DNA of 35,571 nt from an uncultured Eubacteriales bacterium (GTDB taxonomy: Bacteria; Bacillota; Clostridia; Lachnospirales; Lachnospiraceae): the NCBI GenBank assembly GCA_900545175.1, contig UQYF01000028.1, positions 1 to 35,571 of the forward strand, read 5' to 3'. The translations under genes were made by a program, and so were the position numbers. Positions 23,146 to 30,878 of this stretch are shown here, piece after piece; positions within the stretch are counted from its first letter, which is position 1; each line of letters begins with the position of its first letter. The notes below the pieces were generated by a model, which was not told where the DNA came from, did no database searches, and saw only the letters and a list, made by a program, of their open reading frames with translations.

Positions 23146-25191
23146 ATGTTAAATTTTTTATTCTCATTTTTACTGCCTTTTCTGGTGGTCATAGCCGGGC
23201 TTGCGCTGAGAGGGGCAATGCCGTTCGGCGATGGCAGTCTTTTGGCGATAGATGCGTGGGGACAGTATTATCCCATGCTGTGCGCGATGAAGGAGGCAAT
23301 AAAAAGCGGGGAATTGTTCTGGTCATACAAAGGACTGCTGGGTTTTAATCTGTGGGCGCAGAATGCATATTACACCAACAGTGTATTGTGGCTGCCGCTA
23401 TATCTGCTTCCGGACAGGCTGATGCTTGCCGGGATAAATATATCAGCTGCAATCAGAATAGGGCTTGCAGGGCTTACCTGTTCCATATATCTGTCCGGAT
23501 GTACCACTAAAAAGAAACCGCGCGGCATGGATGTGAAGCTGCCGGTGTTTTCGGCAGCCTACGCGCTGTCGGCGTACACGCTGGCTTTCATTAACCAGTT
23601 CATGTGGATGGACGCGGTGATATGCCTCCCGCTCGTCATAAAAGGTATTGATAACATACGCTCAAAAAAAGCCGGAATACTCTATACTGCTGCGCTCTCA
23701 TACACAATCATATCCAATTTTTACATCGGATATATGGTATGCCTGTTTTCTGTGGTATACTTTGTCGGCGGTGTCATCGGGGAGAGAATGTCACGGGGAC
23801 AGTTGTGGGAAAAAATAATGAGATTCCTGCTCTATTCGCTGATTGCCGGGGCGGTGAGTGCTGTGTACACATTGCCGGCTTACTATGCGATTAGAAATAC
23901 GGCAGCTTCGGGGGCGGACTTTGGCGGCAAAATAGAGTTATACCATCCGGTTACGGAGGTGCTGGCGGGCTTTCTGCCGTTTCGCGAGATTTCCCTTGTG
24001 TATGGCGTTCCGAACATATACTGCGGGGCTGTGTGTATTGCGTTGTGCATATTATCTTTTTTTATACAGAAAAATATAAGAAAAAGAATCTGCATTATTT
24101 CAGGCTGCATTTTCTTCTATTTATCACTCAACTGTAATATTCTTGATTATGTGTGGCACGGCATTCACTATCCGAACCAGCTTCCGGGAAGGTGGAGCTT
24201 CTGCCTGATTTTTCTTATTGTTAAGCAGGCGTATGTCTGCTGTGGTGAGCTTGAAAAATTGTGCAGGGAAAAGAATGAGTCGCGGGCTGTGAAAAAGCAG
24301 CAGAAGCCCGCGCGTGCCGGACATCGCCCGCACAGCCGATTTTCGTGGTGCGGTGTTATCGTTCTGCTTCTTTTTATAGAGGTGACTGCCAATGCGGTAT
24401 ATACTTTTTACAGCCAGATACGCATGGTCGATGGCAATGAGTATTATCAGACAATGGAGAAATATGAGAAGGTGGCTAGGGATATCAAAGCGGAGGATGG
24501 CTCCGCTTTTTACAGGACGGAGCTTGAGACGCCGTGGAATTTCAATCCGGGACAGCTATGCGGTTACAATGGGATATCCTACTATTCGTCAACGATGAGC
24601 AAGACGGCTTACGATTTTTTCGTGAATATGGGAATGTCCGTCTACGCTAAGAATCTCAGCACGCGGTACGATAAGAGCTGTGCGGCGGATGCTTTTCTTG
24701 GAGTTAAATACAGGATAAATAATGGTAAAGACGGAGCAGGTTATACGAAAAACGAGGCGGCTCTTCCGGTTGGTTACAGCATAAAAGCGGAGAGCTGTGA
24801 GGAATTTGTAAAGCTTTTAAACGATAAGAGCGCAGACTACGGAACGGTCAAGAACTTTATAGATGAGAATGTGATTGGAGAAATGAGCGATATATCTGTT
24901 GGAACCGGCTGGCATGGTCTTGCGGGCAAAAATGAGTATATATCGGGGAATATAATGACAAGGAGCGGCATACTTGTCATATCACTGCCATATAATGAGG
25001 GCTGGAGCATATATATTGACGGTGTAAAGCAGAGGACGGAAAGCCTTGCCGGATATATGATTATGACAAATATAGAAAACGGTATTCACCATATCGAAAT
25101 GAAGCACAGGACAAAGGGGCTTGGAGCCGGGGCGTTCATAAGTATTCTGGCAATTGCGGGAGTAGGTGTATATTACCGCAGGAGAAATTGA
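23146..25191 (+). CDS. YfhO-family polytopic membrane protein
   Basis: The 681-residue protein starts with a signal-anchor span (LNFLFSFLLPFLVVIAGLAL) and has about ten to twelve spans, with an extracytoplasmic region of about 240 residues at roughly 420-660 before a final span. DAWGQYYPM in the first loop and LLGFNLWAQNAYYTNSVLWLPLYLL match YfhO-like proteins, related to GT-C glycosyltransferases. In Bacillus YfhO works with CsbB in glycosylating lipoteichoic acid; no CsbB-like gene is adjacent here. ATG 23146 follows CAGGGGGAAG. GC content looks higher than in many neighbouring genes. It follows the two-component system and is its likeliest target. Confidence 0.8.
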   Translation: MLNFLFSFLLPFLVVIAGLALRGAMPFGDGSLLAIDAWGQYYPMLCAMKEAIKSGELFWSYKGLLGFNLWAQNAYYTNSVLWLPLYLLPDRLMLAGINISAAIRIGLAGLTCSIYLSGCTTKKKPRGMDVKLPVFSAAYALSAYTLAFINQFMWMDAVICLPLVIKGIDNIRSKKAGILYTAALSYTIISNFYIGYMVCLFSVVYFVGGVIGERMSRGQLWEKIMRFLLYSLIAGAVSAVYTLPAYYAIRNTAASGADFGGKIELYHPVTEVLAGFLPFREISLVYGVPNIYCGAVCIALCILSFFIQKNIRKRICIISGCIFFYLSLNCNILDYVWHGIHYPNQLPGRWSFCLIFLIVKQAYVCCGELEKLCREKNESRAVKKQQKPARAGHRPHSRFSWCGVIVLLLFIEVTANAVYTFYSQIRMVDGNEYYQTMEKYEKVARDIKAEDGSAFYRTELETPWNFNPGQLCGYNGISYYSSTMSKTAYDFFVNMGMSVYAKNLSTRYDKSCAADAFLGVKYRINNGKDGAGYTKNEAALPVGYSIKAESCEEFVKLLNDKSADYGTVKNFIDENVIGEMSDISVGTGWHGLAGKNEYISGNIMTRSGILVISLPYNEGWSIYIDGVKQRTESLAGYMIMTNIENGIHHIEMKHRTKGLGAGAFISILAIAGVGVYYRRRN

Positions 25192-25205
25192 TTTAGCGTA
25201 ATTTC

Positions 25206-25385
25206 ATAAGATTCAGATGCCAAAACATGTTATATAAACCTAGCTGTGTATAACGTATTATGTTTATGCATATCACGACCTTTGGGAGAAGCTTAGATGT
25301 TCTTAGAACATCTTGCTTCGGACAACGGAGCTGATATGCATAAACATAATACGTTATACACATATAGATAAAATTGGCATGTTTT
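25206..25385. repeat. Long palindromic element with perfect 31-bp arms
   Basis: Bases 25245-25275 are exactly complementary to 25332-25362. The 56-nt centre contains a second hairpin (AGATGTTCT/AGAACATCT, flanked by GAAGC and GCTTC). Outer AAAACATG (25222-25229) and CATGTTTT (25378-25385) may be further inverted ends. A 24-base segment at 25206-25229 recurs with two differences at 34576-34599. No ORF worth keeping crosses it and no T run follows. It could be a miniature mobile element, a protein-binding palindrome or an RNA element. The 25192-25478 gap otherwise holds the next promoter. Confidence 0.9.
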
Positions 25386-25412
25386 TCCACATGAATGTTT
25401 ATAAAAAATTAA

Positions 25413-25452
25413 TTGTTTTTTTGCTGCATATCTGTTATATTCATACTATAAC
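25413..25452 (+). promoter_or_regulatory. Predicted promoter and operator of the gntR-mcsAB-clpC operon
   Basis: TTGTTT (25413-25418) and TATATT (25436-25441) have a 17-bp spacer. GTTATA (25434-25439) and TATAAC (25447-25452) form an inverted repeat over the -10 box and start site. A YtrA-type repressor encoded immediately downstream could bind here. No CtsR heptad repeat (GGTCAAA type) is visible. Confidence 0.5.
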
Positions 25453-25478
25453 AATGACGTATCGGAGGAATTATAGCT

Positions 25479-25856
25479 ATGGTATTTACGATTGATTTTA
25501 ACAGTGATGAGGCTATATATGTGCAGCTATGTAATCAGATAATCACCTGTATTGCCATGGATGAGATGCATGAGGGTGATGTACTGCCGTCAGTGAGACA
25601 GCTAGCTGAGGTTGTAGGTGTCAATATGCACACTGTCAACAAGGCGTATTCGGTGCTTCGTGAGGAAGGCTTTATCAAGCTTGACAGGAGAAGAGGTGCT
25701 GTGATTGCAGTGGATGTTGACAAGATTCGTGCCATGCAGGAGCTCACCGATGATATGCGTGTTATAGTTGCGAAGGCATTATGCAAGAATTTGTCGCCGG
25801 AGGAGATACATACTCTGGTGGATGAGATAATAAGTGAATATATAGGGGAGGACTAA
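25479..25856 (+). CDS. GntR-family regulator, YtrA subfamily, at the ctsR position
   Basis: The 125-residue protein has a winged helix (about 12-80: AIYVQLCNQIITCIAMDEM; DVLPSVRQLAEVVGVNMHTVNKAYSVLREEGFI; RRGAVIAV) and a short helical tail ending SPEEIHTLVDEIISEYIGED. This is the YtrA layout and shares its pattern with the regulator at 7712. ATG 25479 follows GGAGGAA. mcsA begins five bases after its stop. In most Firmicutes this place is held by CtsR, the heat-shock repressor with a different fold. Here the GntR protein is the only regulator in the operon, so it may control protein-quality genes; that is inference. Confidence 0.9.
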   Translation: MVFTIDFNSDEAIYVQLCNQIITCIAMDEMHEGDVLPSVRQLAEVVGVNMHTVNKAYSVLREEGFIKLDRRRGAVIAVDVDKIRAMQELTDDMRVIVAKALCKNLSPEEIHTLVDEIISEYIGED

Positions 25857-25860
25857 TCTG

Positions 25861-26505
25861 ATGTTATGTGAGATTTGTGGAGAAAATGAAGCGACCTTCC
25901 ACTATTCGGAGGTTGTCAATGGCAATAAGACAGAGCATCACCTTTGCAGTGAATGTGCAGCTAAGACTGATATAAGTTATTACACTAATCTGCTTGACAG
26001 TGACGGAAGACTAGGACAGTTGCTTTCCGGTCTTCTTGGAATGCCGATAGCAGGCGAGCAGGATGACCCTAAGACACATGTTGTATGTCCGGGCTGTCAT
26101 TTGAGCTATGGTGATTTTATAAAGAACAGCGCTTTTGGATGTGCAGAGTGCTATAATGTGTTTGGACCGTTACTCGATGACAGCATCAAGAAGATACAGG
26201 GAAGTGTGAATCATCAAGGAAAGAAGCCTTACAGACTTATGAAGTCGATGAGGAGCATGAACGCACAGGTTAATGAAGATGACTCAGATGCTGATATGAA
26301 TGCAGACGGGCTTGATATTGAGGAAAATAAGCCTGAGAAAAGAGAGAAGAAGCCTACAAGAGCAGCACTTTTACATGAGATAGATGTTATGGACAAGAGA
26401 CTTAAGCAGGCTGTGCTTGAGGAAGATTATGAGGAGGCAGCAAGATTACGCGACCATATTAAGGACTTGAAAAGTCAGATTGAGGGGGCGGATGACAATG
26501 CTTAA
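25861..26505 (+). CDS. mcsA: McsA: zinc-binding activator of protein arginine kinase
   Basis: The 214-residue protein has four CxxC pairs (C3/C6, C29/C32, C76/C79 and C94/C97) that should bind zinc. A variable linker follows, then a C-terminal UVR-type helical hairpin (about 165-205: LHEIDVMDKRLKQAVLEEDY, EEAARLRDHIKDLK). McsA activates McsB and helps couple it to ClpC. Its last eight bases overlap mcsB. The linker (about 120-160) is acidic and longer than I would expect. Confidence 0.93.
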   Translation: MLCEICGENEATFHYSEVVNGNKTEHHLCSECAAKTDISYYTNLLDSDGRLGQLLSGLLGMPIAGEQDDPKTHVVCPGCHLSYGDFIKNSAFGCAECYNVFGPLLDDSIKKIQGSVNHQGKKPYRLMKSMRSMNAQVNEDDSDADMNADGLDIEENKPEKREKKPTRAALLHEIDVMDKRLKQAVLEEDYEEAARLRDHIKDLKSQIEGADDNA

Positions 26506-27538
26506 ATGGTATGACAAGAAAGGGAAAAATTCCGATGTAGTACTTTCAAGCCGTATCAGGCTTGCGAGGAATACGACAGAGTATCCGTTTTCAACCAAGA
26601 TAAGTGCCGATGAGGGAAAAAATCTTGTTGACAGAGTATTTGAGTGTATAAGTGACAGTGAGTATGCGGATGGTTTTGAGCTGAAGCGTATGAATGGAAT
26701 CGGCGACAATCAAAGACAGCTTCTGTATGAACAGCAGGAGATTAACAGATATATGGCAGCGCGCAAGGACGGAGCTGCAGCACTTTCACATGATGGCAGC
26801 TTATCGATAATGGTCAATAGTGAGGATCATATCAGAATACAGACGATGATATCGGGGATGGATATGGAAGCGTGTCTTAAATCGGCTAATTTGTACGATG
26901 ATTTTCTGGAGGAACATTTTAATTACGCTTTCAGTGAAAAGTATGGATATCATACAACATATCCTACGAATGTCGGAACCGGAATGAGAGCCGCATACAG
27001 ACTGCATCTTCCGGTGCTTGCCAACACTAAGAAGCTGCAACTGCTTGCAAATGAGCTCGGACGATTCGGAGTAAGGATGTCTGCATGCTTTGGTGAGGGC
27101 ATGAATGGCATGGGTGATATCTATCAGTTCTCAAATCAGAGAACTTTAGGACAGTCTGAGGAGGATATCATTCATAATCTTGATTCTGTAGTACAGCAGA
27201 TTGTACGTCAGGAGCGCTCACTGAGGAAGGATTATCTTGAATCAGGAAGAATAAGAGCGGAAGATGAAGCATATAAGTCTTATGGCGTGTTAAAATATTC
27301 AAGATGTCTTAATCTTAAGAACGCTATGGTTTTATTATCCGAGATACGTTTAGGTCTGTGCCTTGGGACAATCAGGTTCAAGGACGCAGAGGATTTTTCA
27401 GCCTACTCCATGATGCTTGCCATCCAGCCGAGGACATTGCAGTACAACAACGGCAAGGAGAAGGCAATGTCGGTTGAGGAGATAGATGTGCTTCGTGCAA
27501 AGTATATCAGGGAACATCTACCGGAGCTTGACGAATAA
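26498..27538 (+). CDS. mcsB: McsB: protein arginine kinase, with Tyr at the usual active-site Cys
   Basis: McsB phosphorylates arginine residues to mark proteins for ClpCP. The 346-residue protein has SSRIRLARN (17-25), the SEDHIRIQ loop (108-115, equivalent to NEEDH) and a C-terminal phosphagen-kinase fold (LGQSEEDIIHNLDSVVQQIV; YGVLKYSRCLNLKNA; EIRLGLCLGTIRF). The conserved CPTN-x-GT motif of phosphagen and arginine kinases reads YPTNVGTGMRA here, with Y155 in place of the cysteine. ATG 26498 is preferred to 26492 because of spacing to GAGGGGG. Kinase identity is firm; activity with Tyr155 is an open question. Confidence 0.93.
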   Translation: MLKWYDKKGKNSDVVLSSRIRLARNTTEYPFSTKISADEGKNLVDRVFECISDSEYADGFELKRMNGIGDNQRQLLYEQQEINRYMAARKDGAAALSHDGSLSIMVNSEDHIRIQTMISGMDMEACLKSANLYDDFLEEHFNYAFSEKYGYHTTYPTNVGTGMRAAYRLHLPVLANTKKLQLLANELGRFGVRMSACFGEGMNGMGDIYQFSNQRTLGQSEEDIIHNLDSVVQQIVRQERSLRKDYLESGRIRAEDEAYKSYGVLKYSRCLNLKNAMVLLSEIRLGLCLGTIRFKDAEDFSAYSMMLAIQPRTLQYNNGKEKAMSVEEIDVLRAKYIREHLPELDE

Positions 27539-27584
27539 TAAAAACATATAATATATATTTAAGTCGGTATACAGAGGAATTATA

Positions 27585-27684
27585 GTGTGAAAATAAAGCT
27601 GATGCTATTGTTTTTCACACGGCTATTTGTGCCGCAGGCGCCACAAAGTAGTCTTTATCGCAGAGCAAAATCCGATATTTTGCT
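27585..27684 (+). other. Structured leader of clpC: three consecutive hairpins
   Basis: GTGTGAAAA (27585-27593) pairs with TTTTCACAC (27612-27620). TTTGTG and CACAAA pair around a GC-rich centre at about 27626-27647. AGCAAAAT (27664-27671) pairs with ATTTTGCT (27677-27684). None is followed by a T run. They fill most of the 192-nt gap between mcsB and clpC. A reading frame runs through here into clpC but lacks any ClpC-like sequence. Confidence 0.65.
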
Positions 27685-27730
27685 TGCGATTCTTCCGGTA
27701 TTAGAAAATGCCTGCGGAATGGAGAATATT

Positions 27731-30178
27731 ATGCAGATAGGATTTACAAAGAAAGCTGAGGAAGCTTTAGAGCTTGCGGCAGAAGCTGCAAGTGAACTTG
27801 GGCATACATCAGTCGGGACAGAGCATATTCTGCTGGGACTGTTAAGACAGGGAGAATGTGTTGCAAGTGAGGTCCTTATTGAGAACGGAGCTGACGAGGA
27901 AAGAATAGTGTCAATCTTAGAGCAGCTTATCTCACAGGATAACAATGTGAATGTAGCAGAGCCTAATTCATATACACCAAGAGCGAGAAGAGTGCTTGAC
28001 CAGGCAGCAAGGGAGGCAGTACGCTTTAAGGCGCAGCTTATAGGAACAGAGCACATTCTTATTGCGATTATTAAGGAGAGCGAGAGCGTTGCACTCAGAC
28101 TTTTAAATACAATAGGTGTCAACATTCAGAAGACATATGTTGACCTTCTTATTGCCATGGGGGAGGACAGCAGCGCTTACAAGGAGGATTTTCAGGGAAA
28201 TAAGCCTAAGAACAAGAAAAATCCAACAGCTACGCTTGACCAGTACAGCAGGGATCTGACAAAGCTTGCAGCAGAAGGAAAGCTTGACCCTGTTATCGGC
28301 AGAGAGAAAGAGATACAGAGAGTTATTCAGATAACAAGCAGACGAACCAAGAATAATCCTTGTCTTATAGGTGAACCGGGTGTTGGTAAGACAGCAGTGG
28401 TTGAGGGGCTTGCGCTTAAGATTGTTGATGGGGATGTGCCGGAGACTATCGCGGATAAGAGACTTCTAACACTTGATTTGTCAGGAATGGTTGCAGGCTC
28501 TAAGTACAGAGGTGAGTTCGAGGAGAGAATTAAAAAGGTAATTGCCGAAGTAAAGGCAGCAGGCAATATACTTCTGTTTATAGATGAGCTTCACACTATT
28601 ATAGGAGCAGGCGGAGCAGAAGGAGCAATAGATGCGTCTAATATCCTTAAACCATCGCTTGCCAGAGGAGAAGTACAGATAATAGGTGCCACAACTCTTG
28701 AAGAGTACCGCAAATATATTGAGAAGGATGCAGCTCTTGAGAGACGTTTTCAGCCTGTCAATGTAGAAGAGCCTTCAGAGGATGAGACAGTTGAGATATT
28801 AAAGGGAATAAGACCGGCATACGAAAAACACCACGGTGTAAAGATTTCCGATGCGGCACTTGTGGCAGCGGTTAAGATGTCATTGAGGTATATCAATGAC
28901 AGATTCCTGCCGGATAAAGCTATTGACCTTATAGATGAGGCAGCATCTAAGACAAGACTTGGTGTGTATTTAAAGCCGGATGCAATCAAGAACCTTGAGA
29001 GTGAAATTGCATCTATGGATGCACAGAAGGAAGCTGCCATTAAGGAAGAAGCATATGAGAAGGCAGGAGAAATAAAGAAAAAGCAGTTAAAGAAGATAGA
29101 AAAGCTTGATAAACTCAAGGAAAAATGGGATAACGACAAGCATAACAAGCGCATGGTTGTCGGAGAAAATGAAATAGCTGACGTTGTTTCGGACTGGACG
29201 AAGATTCCTGTTAAGAAGCTTGCGATGGAAGAATCAGAGAGACTTATGAATCTTGAGAAGATTCTTCATGAACGTGTAGTGGGACAGGATGAGGCTGTAA
29301 CGGCGGTTGCCAAGGCAATCAGGCGCGGAAGAGTGGGACTTAAGGACCCGAAGAGGCCTATAGGCTCATTCTTGTTCTTAGGACCTACAGGAGTAGGTAA
29401 GACTGAGCTTTCAAAGGCGCTTGCGGATGCAATGTTCGGCTCGGAAAATGCACTTATAAGAGTTGATATGTCTGAGTATATGGAGAAACACAGCGTATCT
29501 AAAATGATAGGTTCGCCTCCGGGATATGTAGGCTATGAGGAGGGTGGACAGTTAAGCGAAAAGGTGAGAAGAAATCCGTATTCCGTTATACTTTTTGATG
29601 AGATAGAGAAAGCTCATCCTGATGTGTTTAACATACTTCTTCAGGTGCTTGATGATGGACATATAACAGATTCTACCGGAAGAAAGGTTGACTTTAAGAA
29701 TACAGTAATCATAATGACATCAAACGCAGGTGCACAGAACATTATTTCTCCTAAGAACCTGGGTTTTGCATCGGATAACAGCAAAGAGCATAACCATGCA
29801 GTTATGAAAGAAAGAGTGATGGAAGAAGTCAAGAATATATTCAAGCCTGAATTTTTAAACAGAATTGATGATACTATTGTATTCCATACTCTTACAAAGG
29901 AGAATATAGGAAGCATTGTTGATATTCTTTTAGCTTCAATAAATAAGCGCATCAAGGAGCAGATGAATATGACTATAAAGCTTGATGATGCGGCGAGAAA
30001 CTATATAATTGACAATGGCTATGATGAAAAATATGGTGCAAGACCTTTAAAGAGAGCACTTCAGAGCAAAGTCGAGGATGAACTTGCGGAAAAGATTCTT
30101 GAAGGAAGCTTTAATAGTGGAGATTCAGTACTTGTAAGTCTTAAGGATGATAAGCTTGTATTTTCAAAATCCAAGTAA
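27731..30178 (+). CDS. clpC: ClpC-type AAA+ protease ATPase
   Basis: ClpC unfolds substrates for ClpP. The 815-residue protein has an N-domain with two repeats (FTKKAEEALELAAEAA; SYTPRARRVLDQAAREAV). AAA-1 has Walker A GEPGVGKT at 214-221 and Walker B LLFIDELH. A UVR-like middle domain follows (AYEKAGEIKKKQLKKIEKLD). AAA-2 has GPTGVGKT at 551-558, SKMIGSPPGYVGYEEGG and a ClpP-contacting C-terminal region. ATG 27731 is chosen because GGAG precedes it by six bases and MQIGFTKKAEEAL is the normal family start. The frame upstream to 27587 has no homologous sequence. With McsA and McsB it forms the arginine-phosphorylation degradation pathway. Confidence 0.96.
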   Translation: MQIGFTKKAEEALELAAEAASELGHTSVGTEHILLGLLRQGECVASEVLIENGADEERIVSILEQLISQDNNVNVAEPNSYTPRARRVLDQAAREAVRFKAQLIGTEHILIAIIKESESVALRLLNTIGVNIQKTYVDLLIAMGEDSSAYKEDFQGNKPKNKKNPTATLDQYSRDLTKLAAEGKLDPVIGREKEIQRVIQITSRRTKNNPCLIGEPGVGKTAVVEGLALKIVDGDVPETIADKRLLTLDLSGMVAGSKYRGEFEERIKKVIAEVKAAGNILLFIDELHTIIGAGGAEGAIDASNILKPSLARGEVQIIGATTLEEYRKYIEKDAALERRFQPVNVEEPSEDETVEILKGIRPAYEKHHGVKISDAALVAAVKMSLRYINDRFLPDKAIDLIDEAASKTRLGVYLKPDAIKNLESEIASMDAQKEAAIKEEAYEKAGEIKKKQLKKIEKLDKLKEKWDNDKHNKRMVVGENEIADVVSDWTKIPVKKLAMEESERLMNLEKILHERVVGQDEAVTAVAKAIRRGRVGLKDPKRPIGSFLFLGPTGVGKTELSKALADAMFGSENALIRVDMSEYMEKHSVSKMIGSPPGYVGYEEGGQLSEKVRRNPYSVILFDEIEKAHPDVFNILLQVLDDGHITDSTGRKVDFKNTVIIMTSNAGAQNIISPKNLGFASDNSKEHNHAVMKERVMEEVKNIFKPEFLNRIDDTIVFHTLTKENIGSIVDILLASINKRIKEQMNMTIKLDDAARNYIIDNGYDEKYGARPLKRALQSKVEDELAEKILEGSFNSGDSVLVSLKDDKLVFSKSK

Positions 30179-30185
30179 AATGTAG

Positions 30186-30214
30186 TGGAAATTTAGGTTA
30201 TTTTGAGATATAAT
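30186..30214 (+). promoter_or_regulatory. Predicted promoter after clpC
   Basis: TGGAAA (30186-30191), a 17-bp spacer and a perfect TATAAT (30209-30214) begin seven bases after the clpC stop. It would give a leader of about 155 nt before the next gene. No terminator separates clpC from it. Confidence 0.5.
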
Positions 30215-30378
30215 GAACGAAAACGAGTTGACATGATTTCATGATTGACGAGTGTCTCATTACGGAAGCGGTTATGTAAGAACACATATCCATTCAATAA
30301 TGGGTCTAAAGATTACAGATTTACTTGAGATTTGTAATAAAAATACTTCGGTTTGTACCGAATGCAGGAGGAGCGGTT

Positions 30379-30789
30379 ATGCCAGTAATTGAAGAATTAA
30401 TTAAGGTTGAGAAGGATGGCTCAATCAGTTTTGGCAACTATGAGTTGGATACCAAGGCTAAGCTTGATAATTTTGATGTGAATGGAGATATCTATAAGGT
30501 CAAGACTTATAACGAGATTACTAAGCTTGAGGAAAATGGGAATTTTGTATATGAGTCAGTTCCGGGAACAGCAGTTAACGGATTGACATCTGATGATAAT
30601 TCAATCAAGTTCTATGTTGAAGGAAATGAAGATGCACAGATTACACTAGGCTTAGAGGCAGACACAGACTATAAAGTACTTGTAGATGGTGTTGTTATCG
30701 GAAATATGAAGACTAATATCAGTGGAAAGCTGAGTCTGAGTGTAGAACTTTCAGGCAGACCGGTTAAGGTAGAAGTTAATAGAATGTAA
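30379..30789 (+). CDS. Conserved small beta-rich protein of unknown function
   Basis: The 136-residue acidic protein has no signal peptide, membrane span or cysteine. Alternating short strands (DGSISFGNYEL; GDIYKVKTYNEITKLE; GNFVYESVPGTAVNG; IKFYVEGNEDAQITLGL; DYKVLVDGVVIGNM) suggest an all-beta fold, with a C-terminal segment like an immunoglobulin-type or jelly-roll strand set. Similar Lachnospiraceae proteins are sometimes labelled endosialidase; I recall the label but see no sialidase motif such as Asp boxes and would not use it. ATG 30379 follows AGGAGG; the in-frame codons back to 30325 lack a site. It lies between clpC and radA with its own promoter and terminator. Confidence 0.7.
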   Translation: MPVIEELIKVEKDGSISFGNYELDTKAKLDNFDVNGDIYKVKTYNEITKLEENGNFVYESVPGTAVNGLTSDDNSIKFYVEGNEDAQITLGLEADTDYKVLVDGVVIGNMKTNISGKLSLSVELSGRPVKVEVNRM

Positions 30790-30814
30790 TATTTTATAGT
30801 TATTGTAGAAAATG

Positions 30815-30858
30815 CAGGGTTGTACTATCGCAATTTGGTGGGACAACCCTGTTAATTT
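30815..30858 (+). terminator. Probable terminator before radA
   Basis: CAGGGTTGT (30815-30823) pairs perfectly with ACAACCCTG (30843-30851) across a 19-nt loop, followed by TTAATTT. The large loop and broken T run make it moderate. Confidence 0.6.
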
Positions 30859-30878
30859 ATGAGTAAGATGAGGTGGAT

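Noticed and set aside
25313..25495. 60-residue frame in the palindromic region
   Set aside because: Composed of the inverted-repeat arm and AT-rich promoter sequence; overlaps the GntR start.
27587..27730. 48-residue N-terminal extension of ClpC
   Set aside because: Lacks ClpC-like sequence, covers three hairpins, and ATG 27731 has a well-placed GGAG and the normal family start.
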